A stretch of 64,000 nt of DNA from Heyndrickxia coagulans 36D1 (GCF_000169195.2 NC_016023.1:1674001-1738000); one strand, 5' to 3'. Shown: positions 42,779 to 52,245, counted from the stretch's first letter. The notes: a model not told the origin generated them from the letters alone. Numbers and translations are program-made.

Positions 42779-43714
42779 CTAATCCCTTAAATTCCGGCCG
42801 GTTAAAGTTAAAAATACCGTTTCAAGGTTCGGTTCTTTTTCCTGCAGGGCCTTAATTTCAATATGCCGGCTGATTAAAAATTCAAGGATCAGATTTAAAT
42901 TGTTGATGCTTGCATCAGACTGGATCCGAATGATATTTTCTTGGACGGATACCGTTTCAACGCCTTTTATCTTCCTGATTTCCGCGGGATCAACCGGTTC
43001 TGTTGTTTTCACTTCAATCCGGACCTCTTTTTTGTCTGTAATGATCGATTTCAATTGTTCCTTTGAGCCTTCTGCGATGATTTTGCCGTGGTCAATGATC
43101 GCGATTTTTGTGCAGATTTCTTCCACTTCTTCCATGTAATGACTCGTATAAATGATGGTGCAGCCCATTTCATTCAGTTTGCGCACGGAATTCAAAATAT
43201 AATTGCGCGACTGCGGATCAATCCCGACTGTCGGTTCATCCATGATGATCAGTTTCGGCTGATGGGCGATCGCGCATGCAATATTGAGGCGCCTCTTCAT
43301 CCCGCCGGAAAACTTGTCCGGTGTGCTTTTATGGTGGTCCCCAAGGTCGACAAAAGCGAGTGCTTCCCTTGTTTTTGCATCCAGTTCACTGCCGCGCAGA
43401 CCGTAGAGCCCGGCGAAAAACCGGACATTTTCAAAAGCGGTTAAATCTTCGTAAATGGCAAGATCTTGCGGGACAATGCCGAGATTCATTTTCGCAAACC
43501 GTTTGTTTTTCATGATGTTTTTTCCGAGGATTTCAATGGTCCCGTCATTGCTTCTTAACAAGCCGGCAATCATGTTGATCGTCGTGCTTTTGCCGGCGCC
43601 GTTTGCCCCGAGAAAACCGAAAATTTCCCCTTTCTTTACTTGCAGTGAGATACGGTCAACCGCAATAAAGTCGTCGAATTTTTTTGTCAAATTTCGGATT
43701 TCCAGTACGTTCAT
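42779..43714 (-). CDS. lnrL: ABC transporter ATP-binding protein, LnrL-like
   Basis: Protein of 311 residues, the length I recall for LnrL (YfiL). Walker A GANGAGKSTT, signature KFSGGMKRRLNIACAIAHQP, Walker B LIIMDEPTVGIDP, switch His in IIYTSHYMEEVE; a C-terminal DUF4162-like extension (KTTEPVDPAEIRKIKG..) is typical of DrrA/LnrL-type exporters. It is the first gene after the operator-like palindrome at 43761 and lies 14 nt before the first permease. Confidence 0.92.
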   Translation of the reverse strand: MNVLEIRNLTKKFDDFIAVDRISLQVKKGEIFGFLGANGAGKSTTINMIAGLLRSNDGTIEILGKNIMKNKRFAKMNLGIVPQDLAIYEDLTAFENVRFFAGLYGLRGSELDAKTREALAFVDLGDHHKSTPDKFSGGMKRRLNIACAIAHQPKLIIMDEPTVGIDPQSRNYILNSVRKLNEMGCTIIYTSHYMEEVEEICTKIAIIDHGKIIAEGSKEQLKSIITDKKEVRIEVKTTEPVDPAEIRKIKGVETVSVQENIIRIQSDASINNLNLILEFLISRHIEIKALQEKEPNLETVFLTLTGRNLRD

Positions 43715-43760
43715 GGTTTCTTTCCCCCTGACTTCCGTTGTGTCTTTAGTATAAAAAAAG

Positions 43761-43788
43761 GAACGATTCCTGGTAAGTGGGATCGTTC
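43761..43788. promoter_or_regulatory. Candidate response-regulator operator upstream of lnrL-like gene
   Basis: GAACGAT (43761-43767) and ATCGTTC (43782-43788) are inverted repeats separated by 14 bp. Immediately downstream on the minus strand is TATACT with no good -35, the layout of an activator-dependent promoter. Confidence 0.55.
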
Positions 43789-43832
43789 ATGACTTTCATA
43801 TGAAAAAATTCATATTTTGCAGGTGAGGCTGT

Positions 43833-44936
43833 TCACGGCTCAATGGGAAGTAGGGTGGTCACGGAAAAACCGTGCGAACCGTCGGTGATGACATGGCCTC
43901 TAAGTGTGGCTGCTCGTTCTTCCATGCCGGTAATGCCAAGCCCTTTTTTAACTTTAGCGGCACCTTTGCCATTGTCTTTTACTTCTGCTTTGATGATTTT
44001 ATTGAGGACTTGAATGTTGACGGTAATCTGTGATGCATCGGCATATTTGCGCGCATTGGTCAACGCTTCTTTCACATTTTCATGAATGATTTTCCATTGT
44101 ACATGGGTAATGCAGTCGAGATTGCCACTGTAAGTGAGCATCGTTTCAAGTTCATATCTTGCGGAAAACGTATCTAAAGCAAGCTGCAGCCGGTGAATGC
44201 CGACTTGTTCAACGGGTGGTTTCATTTGTTTCAGCGTCAGCCGGATGCTTTCAATTCCTTCTTTTGTAATGGTGATTGCGTTTTGCAGTAACGCCCGTGC
44301 GCGGGTGGGGTCTTTTTCCAGAAGGCTTTTTGCCGCTTCCATCTGGATGAGTGCGCCAGTCATCACGTGGCCGATATTGTCATGAATTTCCTGCGAAATC
44401 CGGTTCCGTTCTTCCAGCCGGTAGGTGTATTCGGATTGGCGGATGAATTCCTCGTTTTCATTCAGGCGGCGCGTGAGTCTCTGGACTGAAGCGCGCAGCC
44501 GGTCAAGCTGCTGTTCTTTCTTTTCCAGCCGGTCTGCATACGTAACGGCCGTATCCCAAATGATCCAGCTAAAGGCTGACGAGAAAACGTACTGGCCGGC
44601 TGTCCCGGTTTTTAAATAAAAAAGGGGTACAAGCAGGATGAGTGCCTGTATCGATCTTGGCACGGGCCACTTTGCGGCGAGCTCCAAAACGGATAGCGGC
44701 GCGAAGATGACAAACAGGGGAGCTACATATAAAGCGCCGAAACCGGCAATGCCAATGGAGCAGGCCGCAAAAAAAGCAGGCAATGCCTTTCTATTCCAAA
44801 TGTACATCGCGATATTTGCAATAAAATAGAGAAGAAGCAGGAATACAGCGGGAGCAAGAGCCAAATCTTCCTGAATAGCCATAAAAGCGGCCCAGCCAAT
44901 GAGTGCCAGTTTTGCCGCAATCAGCCGGGATTCCAT
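43833..44936 (-). CDS. lnrJ: NarL-type sensor histidine kinase, LnrJ-like
   Basis: Protein of 367 residues. About four to five membrane segments occupy residues 1-130 with almost no external loop (an intramembrane-sensing layout). A coiled-coil linker follows, then HisKA_3 with the phosphorylated His185 in ERNRISQEIHDNIGHVM and a HATPase domain (ENVKEALTNARKYADAS, DNGKGA, KGLGITGMEER). It partners the response regulator whose gene it overlaps by 16 nt and should sense membrane-active compounds. Gene order here (regulator then kinase) is the reverse of lnrJ-lnrK in B. subtilis. Confidence 0.88.
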   Translation of the reverse strand: MESRLIAAKLALIGWAAFMAIQEDLALAPAVFLLLLYFIANIAMYIWNRKALPAFFAACSIGIAGFGALYVAPLFVIFAPLSVLELAAKWPVPRSIQALILLVPLFYLKTGTAGQYVFSSAFSWIIWDTAVTYADRLEKKEQQLDRLRASVQRLTRRLNENEEFIRQSEYTYRLEERNRISQEIHDNIGHVMTGALIQMEAAKSLLEKDPTRARALLQNAITITKEGIESIRLTLKQMKPPVEQVGIHRLQLALDTFSARYELETMLTYSGNLDCITHVQWKIIHENVKEALTNARKYADASQITVNIQVLNKIIKAEVKDNGKGAAKVKKGLGITGMEERAATLRGHVITDGSHGFSVTTLLPIEP

Positions 44937-45577
44937 GTTTCATTCCCTTTCCCTGTAAGATAATAAACGGCAATTTGGGTGCGGTGCTCAAGCCCTGTTT
45001 TGCCAAAAATTGAGGTGATGTAATTTGCGACTGTCCCTTCTGAAATGTATAAGGTTTTGGCAATTTCCTTATTGGAAAAGCCTTTTGCAATCAGGGACAT
45101 GATTTCACGCTCTCTTTCCGTGAACTTTTTCAGGTCTATTTTCGGTTCCGGTTCTCTGCCACTTAAATTGGATTTAATTTTATCGAGAACCGCATCCTGG
45201 AAAATGCTGTTGCCGTTATAGACACTTTTGATTGCGTCACGGATTTTTTCGGGATCATTATTTTTCAACAAGTAGCCTCTTGCCCCGTTTCTTAATGCAT
45301 CGACAATATATTCGTCATCGTCAAAGGTGGTCAGGATCATAGGTTTGGCAGATGTTTGGGCTGCAATGATTTTCGCAGCTTCAACGCCGTTCATCTCCGG
45401 CATCCGCACATCCAAAAGGGCAATGTCAACCGGCTGATTCCGGCAATATGCTGCCGCTTCCTTGCCGTTTCCGACCGTTGCCATGACTTCAAACTCTTCA
45501 TATGACGATAAAATGATTTTTAACCCCTCGCGTATAAAAGAGTTGTCATCGGCAATCACAATTTTAATTTTCTCCAT
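44921..45577 (-). CDS. lnrK: NarL/LuxR-family response regulator, LnrK-like
   Basis: Protein of 218 residues. Receiver domain with Asp10/Asp11 (IVIADDNSF), phospho-acceptor Asp56 (DIALLDVRMPEMNG) and the conserved Lys in YLLKNNDPE. The C-terminal LuxR helix-turn-helix is LTEREREIMSLIAKGFSNKE and KTLYISEGTVANYI in outline. The frame is open to 45874, but ATG 45577 with GGGGAAAGAGG is the true start. It likely activates the LnrLMN-like exporter through the palindrome at 43761. Confidence 0.9.
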   Translation of the reverse strand: MEKIKIVIADDNSFIREGLKIILSSYEEFEVMATVGNGKEAAAYCRNQPVDIALLDVRMPEMNGVEAAKIIAAQTSAKPMILTTFDDDEYIVDALRNGARGYLLKNNDPEKIRDAIKSVYNGNSIFQDAVLDKIKSNLSGREPEPKIDLKKFTEREREIMSLIAKGFSNKEIAKTLYISEGTVANYITSIFGKTGLEHRTQIAVYYLTGKGNETWNPG

Positions 45578-45721
45578 CCTCTTTCCCCTCCGGCTCCGCC
45601 TTTTCTTCTTTTCATTATAGCTGAATTGTACCTGGCATACATTCTGTTTTTTATCTTTCCATTTTGTTCTTTCTGCTTTGTGGGAGCATTCTTTGCGATG
45701 CGGGCGTGTGGATTGGATTGA

Positions 45722-45750
45722 TTGGAACAGAAAGAAAAAAAGGGTATGAT
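45722..45750 (+). promoter_or_regulatory. Promoter of the MFS gene at 45804
   Basis: TTGGAA (45722-45727), 17-bp spacer, TATGAT (45745-45750). Confidence 0.55.
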
Positions 45751-45803
45751 AGATAGTATGGTACGGAATTTTTGGAATTTGCAGCAAAGGGGTTTGTGCA
45801 GAA

Positions 45804-47021
45804 ATGAAATACATCGAGCAAGGGACAAGGGAATTCCGCCTGGCAAATCTTGCGCTATTTGCCGGGGGGTTCAATACGTTTGCGATCCTTTGGGGGATGC
45901 AGCCGCTTTTGCCAGATATTGCGGAGCAGTTTCACCTGTCGCCGACAATGTCGAGCCTGAGCCTGTCTTCTACAACCGTAACACTCTCGGTGAGCATGCT
46001 GATTGCCGGATCGTTGTCGGAAGTGTTCGGGCGAAAATCCGTGATGTCTTTTTCGTTGATTGCTTCGTCTGCTCTTTGCATCTTGACCGCTTTTGCCCCG
46101 ACTTATCATTTGCTAATTCTCTGTCGGGTGCTGCAGGGCCTTGTGCTTGCCGGGTTGCCGGCTGTTGCCATGGCCTATTTGGGAGAAGAGATTTTGCCGT
46201 CAAGCCTCGGACTTGCGATGGGGTTATATATCAGCGGAAATTCGATCGGGGGCATGGCAGGACGGATCATCTGCGGGACTTTGACCGATTTTTTCAATTG
46301 GCATGTGGCGCTGGCGTCGATCGGGGTGATCAGCCTGCTCGCAAGCATCCTGTTTTGGGTCGTGCTGCCGCCGTCTTCCCACTTTACTGCCCGGAAATTG
46401 GAGATTGGGAAACTGACAGGGAGCCTCGTCCGCCAGCTTGTGGAACCGGGTCTGATTTATTTATTTTTGATTGGATTTTTATTAATGGGGAGTTTTGTTT
46501 CGCTGTATAATTACATTGGATTCCAGCTGATTGCGCCGCCGTATTCGCTGAGCCAGACGGTCGTCGGCTTCATTTTTATCGTCTACCTCGTTGGCACATT
46601 CAGCTCGGCATGGATGGGGATGCTTGCGGACCGGCACGGCAGGCGGAAAATTTTACAGCTTTCGCTCCTTATTGTGCTCCTGGGGGCTTCGATTACGCTT
46701 ATTCCGTCTTTATGGCTGAAAATTTTCGGCATTGCCGTGTTCACATTCGGCTTTTTTGCCGGCCATTCGATCGCAAGCGGCTGGGTTGGCCGTCTTTCCT
46801 CCCATGATAAAGCGCAGGCGTCCGGATTGTATTTATTCTTTTATTATATCGGCTCAAGCATCGGCGGGACAGTCGGGGGCGTGTTTTACAGACGTCTCGG
46901 ATGGAACGGGGTTGTGCTGATGATCGCTGTGCTCACGGTGCTGGCCATTGTGTTTTCGATCCGGCTGGCCGTGATTGCGAAGAGAAAATGGCTTGTTTCC
47001 ACACGGCATGCTTCCAACTAA
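45804..47021 (+). CDS. MFS transporter (YybF/YnfM-type exporter)
   Basis: Protein of 405 residues with twelve transmembrane segments. The opening FNTFAILWGMQPLLPDIAEQ and the loop 2-3 motif GSLSEVFGRKSVMSFSL resemble the YybF/YnfM group of drug:H+ antiporters. ATG 45804 is about 10 nt after AAAGGGG. It is 21 nt upstream of an ABC exporter gene and may be cotranscribed. The substrate is unknown. Confidence 0.88.
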   Translation: MKYIEQGTREFRLANLALFAGGFNTFAILWGMQPLLPDIAEQFHLSPTMSSLSLSSTTVTLSVSMLIAGSLSEVFGRKSVMSFSLIASSALCILTAFAPTYHLLILCRVLQGLVLAGLPAVAMAYLGEEILPSSLGLAMGLYISGNSIGGMAGRIICGTLTDFFNWHVALASIGVISLLASILFWVVLPPSSHFTARKLEIGKLTGSLVRQLVEPGLIYLFLIGFLLMGSFVSLYNYIGFQLIAPPYSLSQTVVGFIFIVYLVGTFSSAWMGMLADRHGRRKILQLSLLIVLLGASITLIPSLWLKIFGIAVFTFGFFAGHSIASGWVGRLSSHDKAQASGLYLFFYYIGSSIGGTVGGVFYRRLGWNGVVLMIAVLTVLAIVFSIRLAVIAKRKWLVSTRHASN

Positions 47022-47042
47022 CTTTGTGACAGGAGGGGACAT

Positions 47043-48755
47043 ATGTTACGCCGCTTTTTTTCCTATTATTTGCCGCATAAAAAGCTGTTTATCCTTGATT
47101 TTACAAGCGCGGTGATTGTAGCTGTTTTTGAACTGGCCTTTCCGCTTTGTGTCCAGTGGTTTATTGACAGCCTGCTGCCAAGCGGAAAATGGGCAACGAT
47201 TACGAGCGTCAGCATTGCGCTGTTGGTCCTTTATTTGATCAGTACGTATTTGCAGTACATCGTCACCTACTGGGGGCATCAGCTCGGCATCAATATTGAA
47301 ACGGATATGCGCAAAGAATTGTTTGTACACGTGCAGCGGCAGTCTTTTTCATTTTTTGATAATGTGAAAACCGGCCACGTCATGAGCCGGATCACAAACG
47401 ATCTTTTTGACATCGGCGAACTTGCCCACCACGGCCCGGAAGATGCTTTTATTGCCGTGATGACGTTTTTCGGCGCGTTTTGCATTATGTTTACGGTCAA
47501 TGCCAAACTGGCTTTCATCACCCTCATTATTGTGCCGTTTTTGGTCTGGATCATCACGTATTGCAATATGAAAATGAACGAGGCATGGGGCAAGATGTAT
47601 GGCGAGATTGCCGAAGTGAATGCGCGTGTCGAGGATAGTGTTGCAGGGGTCCGCGTCGTCCAGTCATTCGCGAATGAAAATTATGAAATCACGCAGTTTC
47701 AGAAAAATAACAAACGGTTCCGGAAGGCGAAATTGCTTGCGTATAAAACGATGGCGCTGACCAATTCCAGCACGTATATGATGAGCCGGCTGATCGTCCT
47801 TGTCGTCCTTGTATACGGGGCATGGCTGGTATACAGCGGGGAATTGAAATACGGCGAGCTGGTCGGTTTTGTGCTGTATGTGAACGTGCTGTTCAAGCCG
47901 ATTGATAAAATCAGTGCGATCATGGAGCTGTATCCGAAAGGGATGGCCGGTTTTAAACGGTTTACAGAATTACTGGACCGCACGCCGGATGTCCGGGACA
48001 GGGAAAATGCGGTCGAGGTTCCGGCGTTAAACGGCAACATCGCGTTCAACAATGTCAGCTTCGCTTATCCGGGCGGCCAGCCTGTGTTAAAGAGGCTGAA
48101 TCTCAAAATCCGTGCCGGGGAGACGGTTGCATTTGTTGGGCCTTCTGGTGCAGGGAAAACGACCATTTGCTCCCTGATCCCACGCTTTTACGATGTGAAT
48201 AGCGGCAGCATTACCATTGACGGAATGGATATCCGCAATATGACGAAAAAATCGCTCCGCTCGCAGATTGGCATTGTTCAGCAGGATGTCTTCCTTTTTG
48301 CCGGCACCATCCGCGAAAACATTGCGTACGGAAAATTGGATGCAACAGATGAAGAAATTGAAGAAGCAGCCCGGCGCGCCCATTTGGAAGAGGTCATCCG
48401 TGCGCTGCCTGATGGGTTTGATACGCAAATCGGCGAACGCGGCCTTAAGCTTTCCGGTGGGCAAAAGCAGCGGCTGGCGATTGCGCGCATGTTTTTGAAA
48501 AATCCGCCCATCTTAATCCTGGATGAGGCAACGTCTGCCCTTGATACGGAAACCGAAAGGCAAATCCAAGCGGCATTGGATGAACTGGCAAAAGACCGGA
48601 CAACGCTTGTCATTGCGCACAGGCTGGCGACCATTCGCAATGCTGACCGGATTGTTGTCGTCACCAAGGATGGAATTGCCGAACAAGGGCGCCATGATGA
48701 GCTCCTTACCCGCGGGGGGATTTTTGCAAAACTGCACGAGGCCCAGTACCAATAG
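47043..48755 (+). CDS. ABC exporter with fused transmembrane and ATPase domains
   Basis: Half-transporter of 570 residues. Six membrane segments (about 1-310) with EVNARVEDSVAGVRVVQSFA coupling region, then the ATPase: Walker A VGPSGAGKTTI, Q-loop GIVQQDVFLFAGTIRENIAY, signature LSGGQKQRLAIARM, Walker B ILILDEATSALD, switch His LVIAHRLATI. It resembles the MsbA/BmrA-like YgaD group of Bacillus, which are multidrug or lipid exporters working as homodimers. The reading frame is intact; GGAGGGG precedes ATG 47043. Confidence 0.93.
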   Translation: MLRRFFSYYLPHKKLFILDFTSAVIVAVFELAFPLCVQWFIDSLLPSGKWATITSVSIALLVLYLISTYLQYIVTYWGHQLGINIETDMRKELFVHVQRQSFSFFDNVKTGHVMSRITNDLFDIGELAHHGPEDAFIAVMTFFGAFCIMFTVNAKLAFITLIIVPFLVWIITYCNMKMNEAWGKMYGEIAEVNARVEDSVAGVRVVQSFANENYEITQFQKNNKRFRKAKLLAYKTMALTNSSTYMMSRLIVLVVLVYGAWLVYSGELKYGELVGFVLYVNVLFKPIDKISAIMELYPKGMAGFKRFTELLDRTPDVRDRENAVEVPALNGNIAFNNVSFAYPGGQPVLKRLNLKIRAGETVAFVGPSGAGKTTICSLIPRFYDVNSGSITIDGMDIRNMTKKSLRSQIGIVQQDVFLFAGTIRENIAYGKLDATDEEIEEAARRAHLEEVIRALPDGFDTQIGERGLKLSGGQKQRLAIARMFLKNPPILILDEATSALDTETERQIQAALDELAKDRTTLVIAHRLATIRNADRIVVVTKDGIAEQGRHDELLTRGGIFAKLHEAQYQ

Positions 48756-48804
48756 TAGATCCGGGCCTGCCTTTTGGTACGGAGTGGTTTTAAAAAATGT
48801 TGGT

Positions 48805-48850
48805 CCCCGCCTGCTGGCATGGTTTATTCCGTGTATATGGCGGGGTTTTT
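48805..48850 (+). terminator. Terminator after the ABC exporter
   Basis: CCCCGCC and GGCGGGG pair across a 27-nt interior that can form additional pairs, followed by TTTTT. Confidence 0.6.
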
Positions 48851-48895
48851 AAAAGAAAAAAACGCAGGCTGTCCGCTGCGCAAAATGGAAGCTTC

Positions 48896-49357
48896 TTATC
48901 GGGCTTTTTTTAAGTGGCGGATATCCGTCTTGACATTTATTAAGTCTTCGAACAAGACATCCATTTTATCATCCAGCCTGGCATAATAGTTGTCGAGGTT
49001 GTCCAAATCTTTTTTCATGCCCGCGATATCCTGCTTTACTTCTGCTCTTTCGCTTTTCAGGGAAGCAACATCCTGTTTCAGCACTGCAACATCTTGCTTC
49101 AGCTCGGCAACATCTTGTTTTAGCACTGCGACATCCTGTTTCAAACCTGCAACATCCTGCTTTACTTCTGCCATTTCGCTTTTCAGGGAAGCAACATCCT
49201 GTTTTAGCACTGTAACATCTTGCTTCAGCTCGGCAACATCCTCTTTCAGTCCGGCGATGTCTGCTTTCATTTCTTTCATCTCTGCCTTCATTGAAAGGAC
49301 TTCGCCGGACAGTTCTTTGATGGCCGTAAGCAGCATTTCGTTTGTGACTTCTGCCAT
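48896..49357 (-). CDS. Heptad-repeat coiled-coil protein
   Basis: Protein of 153 residues. Residues about 35-110 are near-perfect heptads of the type LKQDVAV and LKQDVAS, reflected at DNA level as 21-bp repeats built on AAACAGGATGTTGC-like units. N-terminal MAEVTNEMLLTAIKELSGEV and C-terminal YYARLDDKMDVLFEDLINVK flank the repeat. The regular leucines predict a long parallel coiled coil. Similar proteins are annotated only as hypothetical. The repeat number could vary between strains by slippage. ATG 49357 follows AAAGGAGGTGG. Confidence 0.8.
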   Translation of the reverse strand: MAEVTNEMLLTAIKELSGEVLSMKAEMKEMKADIAGLKEDVAELKQDVTVLKQDVASLKSEMAEVKQDVAGLKQDVAVLKQDVAELKQDVAVLKQDVASLKSERAEVKQDIAGMKKDLDNLDNYYARLDDKMDVLFEDLINVKTDIRHLKKAR

Positions 49358-49578
49358 TTTTCCACCTCCTTTGTCGAATATATGCTCATTCTAAGGGATG
49401 ATGTCCTTTCCTGCAACTGGCGAAAAGCGAAAAATGGGGCTCTCTATTTCGTGAATTGGGGGCGGATAAATGAAAAATCGGTTCTCTGCCAGCCCAAAAA
49501 TTTTATTTTTAACAAAATGGCGGCCCACAAACGAACGAATATTAACCTGCAGCAAGAGGAAAATGTTCGTGTTTTCTA

Positions 49579-49607
49579 TTGACTTCTTTTCACTTTCCCG
49601 TTACAAT
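49579..49607 (+). promoter_or_regulatory. pbuG promoter
   Basis: TTGACT (49579-49584), 17-bp spacer, TACAAT (49602-49607), 25 bp before the riboswitch aptamer. Confidence 0.8.
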
Positions 49608-49631
49608 CAATCTTGTCAATTCAATATGCAA

Positions 49632-49705
49632 TACCATCGTATATATTCAGGGATATGGCCTGAACGTTTCTACCAAGCTGCCGTAAATAGCTTGACTACG
49701 AGGTA
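49632..49705 (+). ncRNA. Purine (guanine-type) riboswitch upstream of pbuG
   Basis: P1 pairs TACCATCGTA with TACGAGGTA (one bulged A). The loop and junction signatures GGATATGGCC, CGTTTCTACC and CCGTAAA are all present. The ligand-reading position in GACTAC is C, which specifies guanine/hypoxanthine rather than adenine. Downstream complementarity (AATGAG/CTCATT and GGGCAA/TTGCCC, about 49705-49773) is a plausible expression platform. Confidence 0.93.
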
Positions 49706-49849
49706 ATGAGATAGAGTCTGAGGGCAATCGTATAAAAATAGCAACCTTTGCCCCTCCTCATTCCTTAAGTCTGGCGTTTCGGGCGTTTACGTTCGGAACG
49801 TTTTTCTGTTATGGCGAATTTGGAAATTCCACAGGAGGGATAAGGCAAC

Positions 49850-51178
49850 ATGAAGAACTATTTTGAGTTTGAAAAAATCGGAACAAGTTACCGCCAGGAA
49901 TTTATTGGCGGACTGACAACCTTTTTGGCTATGGCCTATATTTTGGCCGTAAATCCGCTGACATTGTCGCTTGCCAGCGTAAAGGGACTTCCGGCTTCCA
50001 TGCATATGGACCAGGGGGCTGTATTTGTGGCCACCGCCATTGCTTCCGCGATCGGTTCAATTGTGATGGGCCTTTTTGGGAAATATCCACTCGCGCTTGC
50101 TCCTGGCATGGGATTGAATGCCTTTTTTGCTTATACAGTCGTCCTGAGCTACAAAATTCCTTGGCAGCACGCACTCGCCGCTGTCTTTATTTCCGGCGTT
50201 TTCTTCTTTCTGCTCACACTGACGGGCATCCGCGAAAAATTGATCAACGCCATTCCGATCCAGTTAAAACACGCGATCGGTGCAGGCATCGGCCTGTTCA
50301 TCACGTTTATCGGGCTGAAAGATGCCGGCATTATTGTCGGGGATGATGCAACGTTTGTCGCCTTGGGGGATTTGTCAAAAGGGCCTGTTCTGCTTTCCAT
50401 TTTCGGGCTTGTGGTCACCGTTATTCTGATGACAAGAGGGATAAAAGGTTCCGTTTTTTACGGCATTATTCTTACAAGTATTGTCGGGATGATTTTTGGA
50501 TTGTTGAAGGTGCCGCATCAAGTTGTCAGTTCGGTTCCAAGTTTAAGTCCGACGTTCGGCGCGCTGTTCAGTTCATTCGGGGACTCCTCTTTCTGGTCGG
50601 CGCAAATGATTGGTGCTATTTTAACGTTTTTCTTTGTCGACTTTTTTGATAATGCCGGAACGCTTGTGGCGGTTGCAAACCAGGCAGGGCTCATGAAAGA
50701 CAACAAACTGCCGAATGCAGGACGGGCACTTGTGTCAGATTCCATTGCGACCATTATTGGGGCTGTGCTCGGGACTTCGACGACAACTTCCTTTGTCGAG
50801 TCTTCGTCAGGGGTTGCCGCAGGGGCAAGAACCGGTTTTGCTTCTCTTGTTACGGCCTGTTTCTTTATTTTATCGATCTTTTTCTTCCCGCTTTTATCAG
50901 TCATTACTACCAACGTCACAGCACCGGCGCTCATCATTGTCGGCGTGCTGATGGTATCGAACTTGCGTCATATTGAATGGGATAAATTCGAAATTGCCGT
51001 ACCGGCTTTCCTTACATTGATTGCCATGCCGCTCACTTATAGCATCGCAACCGGGATTGCCATTGGATTCATCTTTTATCCGATTACGATGATTGTAAAA
51101 GGAAGAATCAAAGAAATTCATCCGGTCATGTATTTCTTCTTTGTCGTCTTCTTACTGTATTTTATTTTCTTAAAATAG
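49850..51178 (+). CDS. pbuG: Guanine/hypoxanthine permease
   Basis: NCS2 (AzgA-like) purine permease of 442 residues. Signatures are RQEFIGGLTTFLAMAYI near the start, the LAPGMGLNAFF motif and DFFDNAGTLVAVANQAG with SSSGVAAGARTG, typical of PbuG/PbuO. It imports hypoxanthine and guanine. It is preceded by a C-type purine riboswitch, which would shut expression when guanine is plentiful. ATG 49850 follows CAGGAGGGATAAGG. A strong terminator follows. Confidence 0.93.
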   Translation: MKNYFEFEKIGTSYRQEFIGGLTTFLAMAYILAVNPLTLSLASVKGLPASMHMDQGAVFVATAIASAIGSIVMGLFGKYPLALAPGMGLNAFFAYTVVLSYKIPWQHALAAVFISGVFFFLLTLTGIREKLINAIPIQLKHAIGAGIGLFITFIGLKDAGIIVGDDATFVALGDLSKGPVLLSIFGLVVTVILMTRGIKGSVFYGIILTSIVGMIFGLLKVPHQVVSSVPSLSPTFGALFSSFGDSSFWSAQMIGAILTFFFVDFFDNAGTLVAVANQAGLMKDNKLPNAGRALVSDSIATIIGAVLGTSTTTSFVESSSGVAAGARTGFASLVTACFFILSIFFFPLLSVITTNVTAPALIIVGVLMVSNLRHIEWDKFEIAVPAFLTLIAMPLTYSIATGIAIGFIFYPITMIVKGRIKEIHPVMYFFFVVFLLYFIFLK

Positions 51179-51183
51179 TGCCC

Positions 51184-51218
51184 AAAAAACTTGCAGAGCG
51201 CGCTCTGCAAGTTTTTTT
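51184..51218 (+). terminator. Terminator after pbuG
   Basis: AAACTTGCAGAGC and GCTCTGCAAGTTT form a long stem followed by TTTT. Confidence 0.92.
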
Positions 51219-51293
51219 GTGGCGCTTGAAATTGAAAAACCGGCGCATTTCATTTAAACTAATCATATTGTACTATAGCCGAGGGGGATTGAA

Positions 51294-52139
51294 ATGGAAG
51301 CTTTTATCGTTAAAAAAGTTTTAAACAATAATGTACTTGTTGCCTCCCACCCCCGCTATGAAGAAACGGTGTTGATTGGAAAGGGGATTGGTTTTAACCG
51401 AAAAAAAGGGGAGCCCATCCCGCAGGCATCCGCTGAAAAAATGTTTGTGCTGAAAAACGAAACAGAACAGGAACAGTATATGAAGCTGATTCCTTCTATT
51501 GATAATCAAACCCTTGAAGTGGTCATTTCGGCCATTGAGATGATCCGCAGCCGGGCGGATTCTCCTTTAAATGAACATATCCATGTTGCCTTGACAGACC
51601 ATATTGCTTTTGCGATCGACCGGATCCGGAAAGGGCTGGCTGTCAAAAATCCGTTCGTTGCCGAAACGAAAATTCTCTATCCGCGCGAATACGAAATTGC
51701 CTGCGAAGTAGTGGATTATATCAATGAAGCAACGGACGTCTATTTGCCGGAAGGGGAAGCCGGGTTTATTGCCTTGCACATCCACAGTGCCGTAACGGAT
51801 AAGCAACTTTCCGAATTAAGCCGGCATTCCCATCTGATCGGGCAGCTCATTTCCACGGTTGAGCATGAATTTAAAATGACTTTTGACAAAGACAGTATTC
51901 ATTACATGCGCCTTGTCCGCCATTTGCGCTATACGATTGACCGCGTGCTGACGGGGGAAAAAGTGGAGGAGCCCGAGAAATTGAATCATTTTCTGCAACA
52001 GGAATACCCGCGGTGTTATAATCTGTCGTGGAAATTGATCAAAATCATGCAACAAGCATTACAAAAACCGGTGTACGATGCAGAAGCCGTTTACCTGACG
52101 ATGCATCTGCAGCGGATTCAAACCAAAATGGAATCATGA
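51294..52139 (+). CDS. licT: BglG/LicT-family transcription antiterminator
   Basis: Protein of 281 residues. N-terminal RNA-binding CAT domain (VKKVLNNNVLVAS, IGKGIGFNRKKGE), then two PRD domains with the phosphorylatable histidines visible as LNEHIHVALTDHIAFAI (PRD1) and HSHLIGQLIS plus MRLVRHLRYTI (PRD2). It binds a RAT hairpin in the mRNA leader of its target when the sugar is present, preventing termination. The target, a beta-glucoside PTS gene with RAT and terminator, lies 415 bp downstream. LicT is preferred to GlcT because the partner has the BglP domain order. Confidence 0.9.
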   Translation: MEAFIVKKVLNNNVLVASHPRYEETVLIGKGIGFNRKKGEPIPQASAEKMFVLKNETEQEQYMKLIPSIDNQTLEVVISAIEMIRSRADSPLNEHIHVALTDHIAFAIDRIRKGLAVKNPFVAETKILYPREYEIACEVVDYINEATDVYLPEGEAGFIALHIHSAVTDKQLSELSRHSHLIGQLISTVEHEFKMTFDKDSIHYMRLVRHLRYTIDRVLTGEKVEEPEKLNHFLQQEYPRCYNLSWKLIKIMQQALQKPVYDAEAVYLTMHLQRIQTKMES

Positions 52140-52245
52140 AACGCCATCCTGATCGCGGGCATACATGGCATGCGTGATGAAAGGCTGAATATATGGCAAA
52201 ACGCCGTGATTTTTCATGCCGGGATGTAGAATGCTTTTTTAATTT

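Noticed and set aside
45578-45874. N-terminal extension of the LnrK-like regulator
   Set aside because: The receiver domain begins immediately after ATG 45577, and the upstream frame covers a promoter on the other strand.
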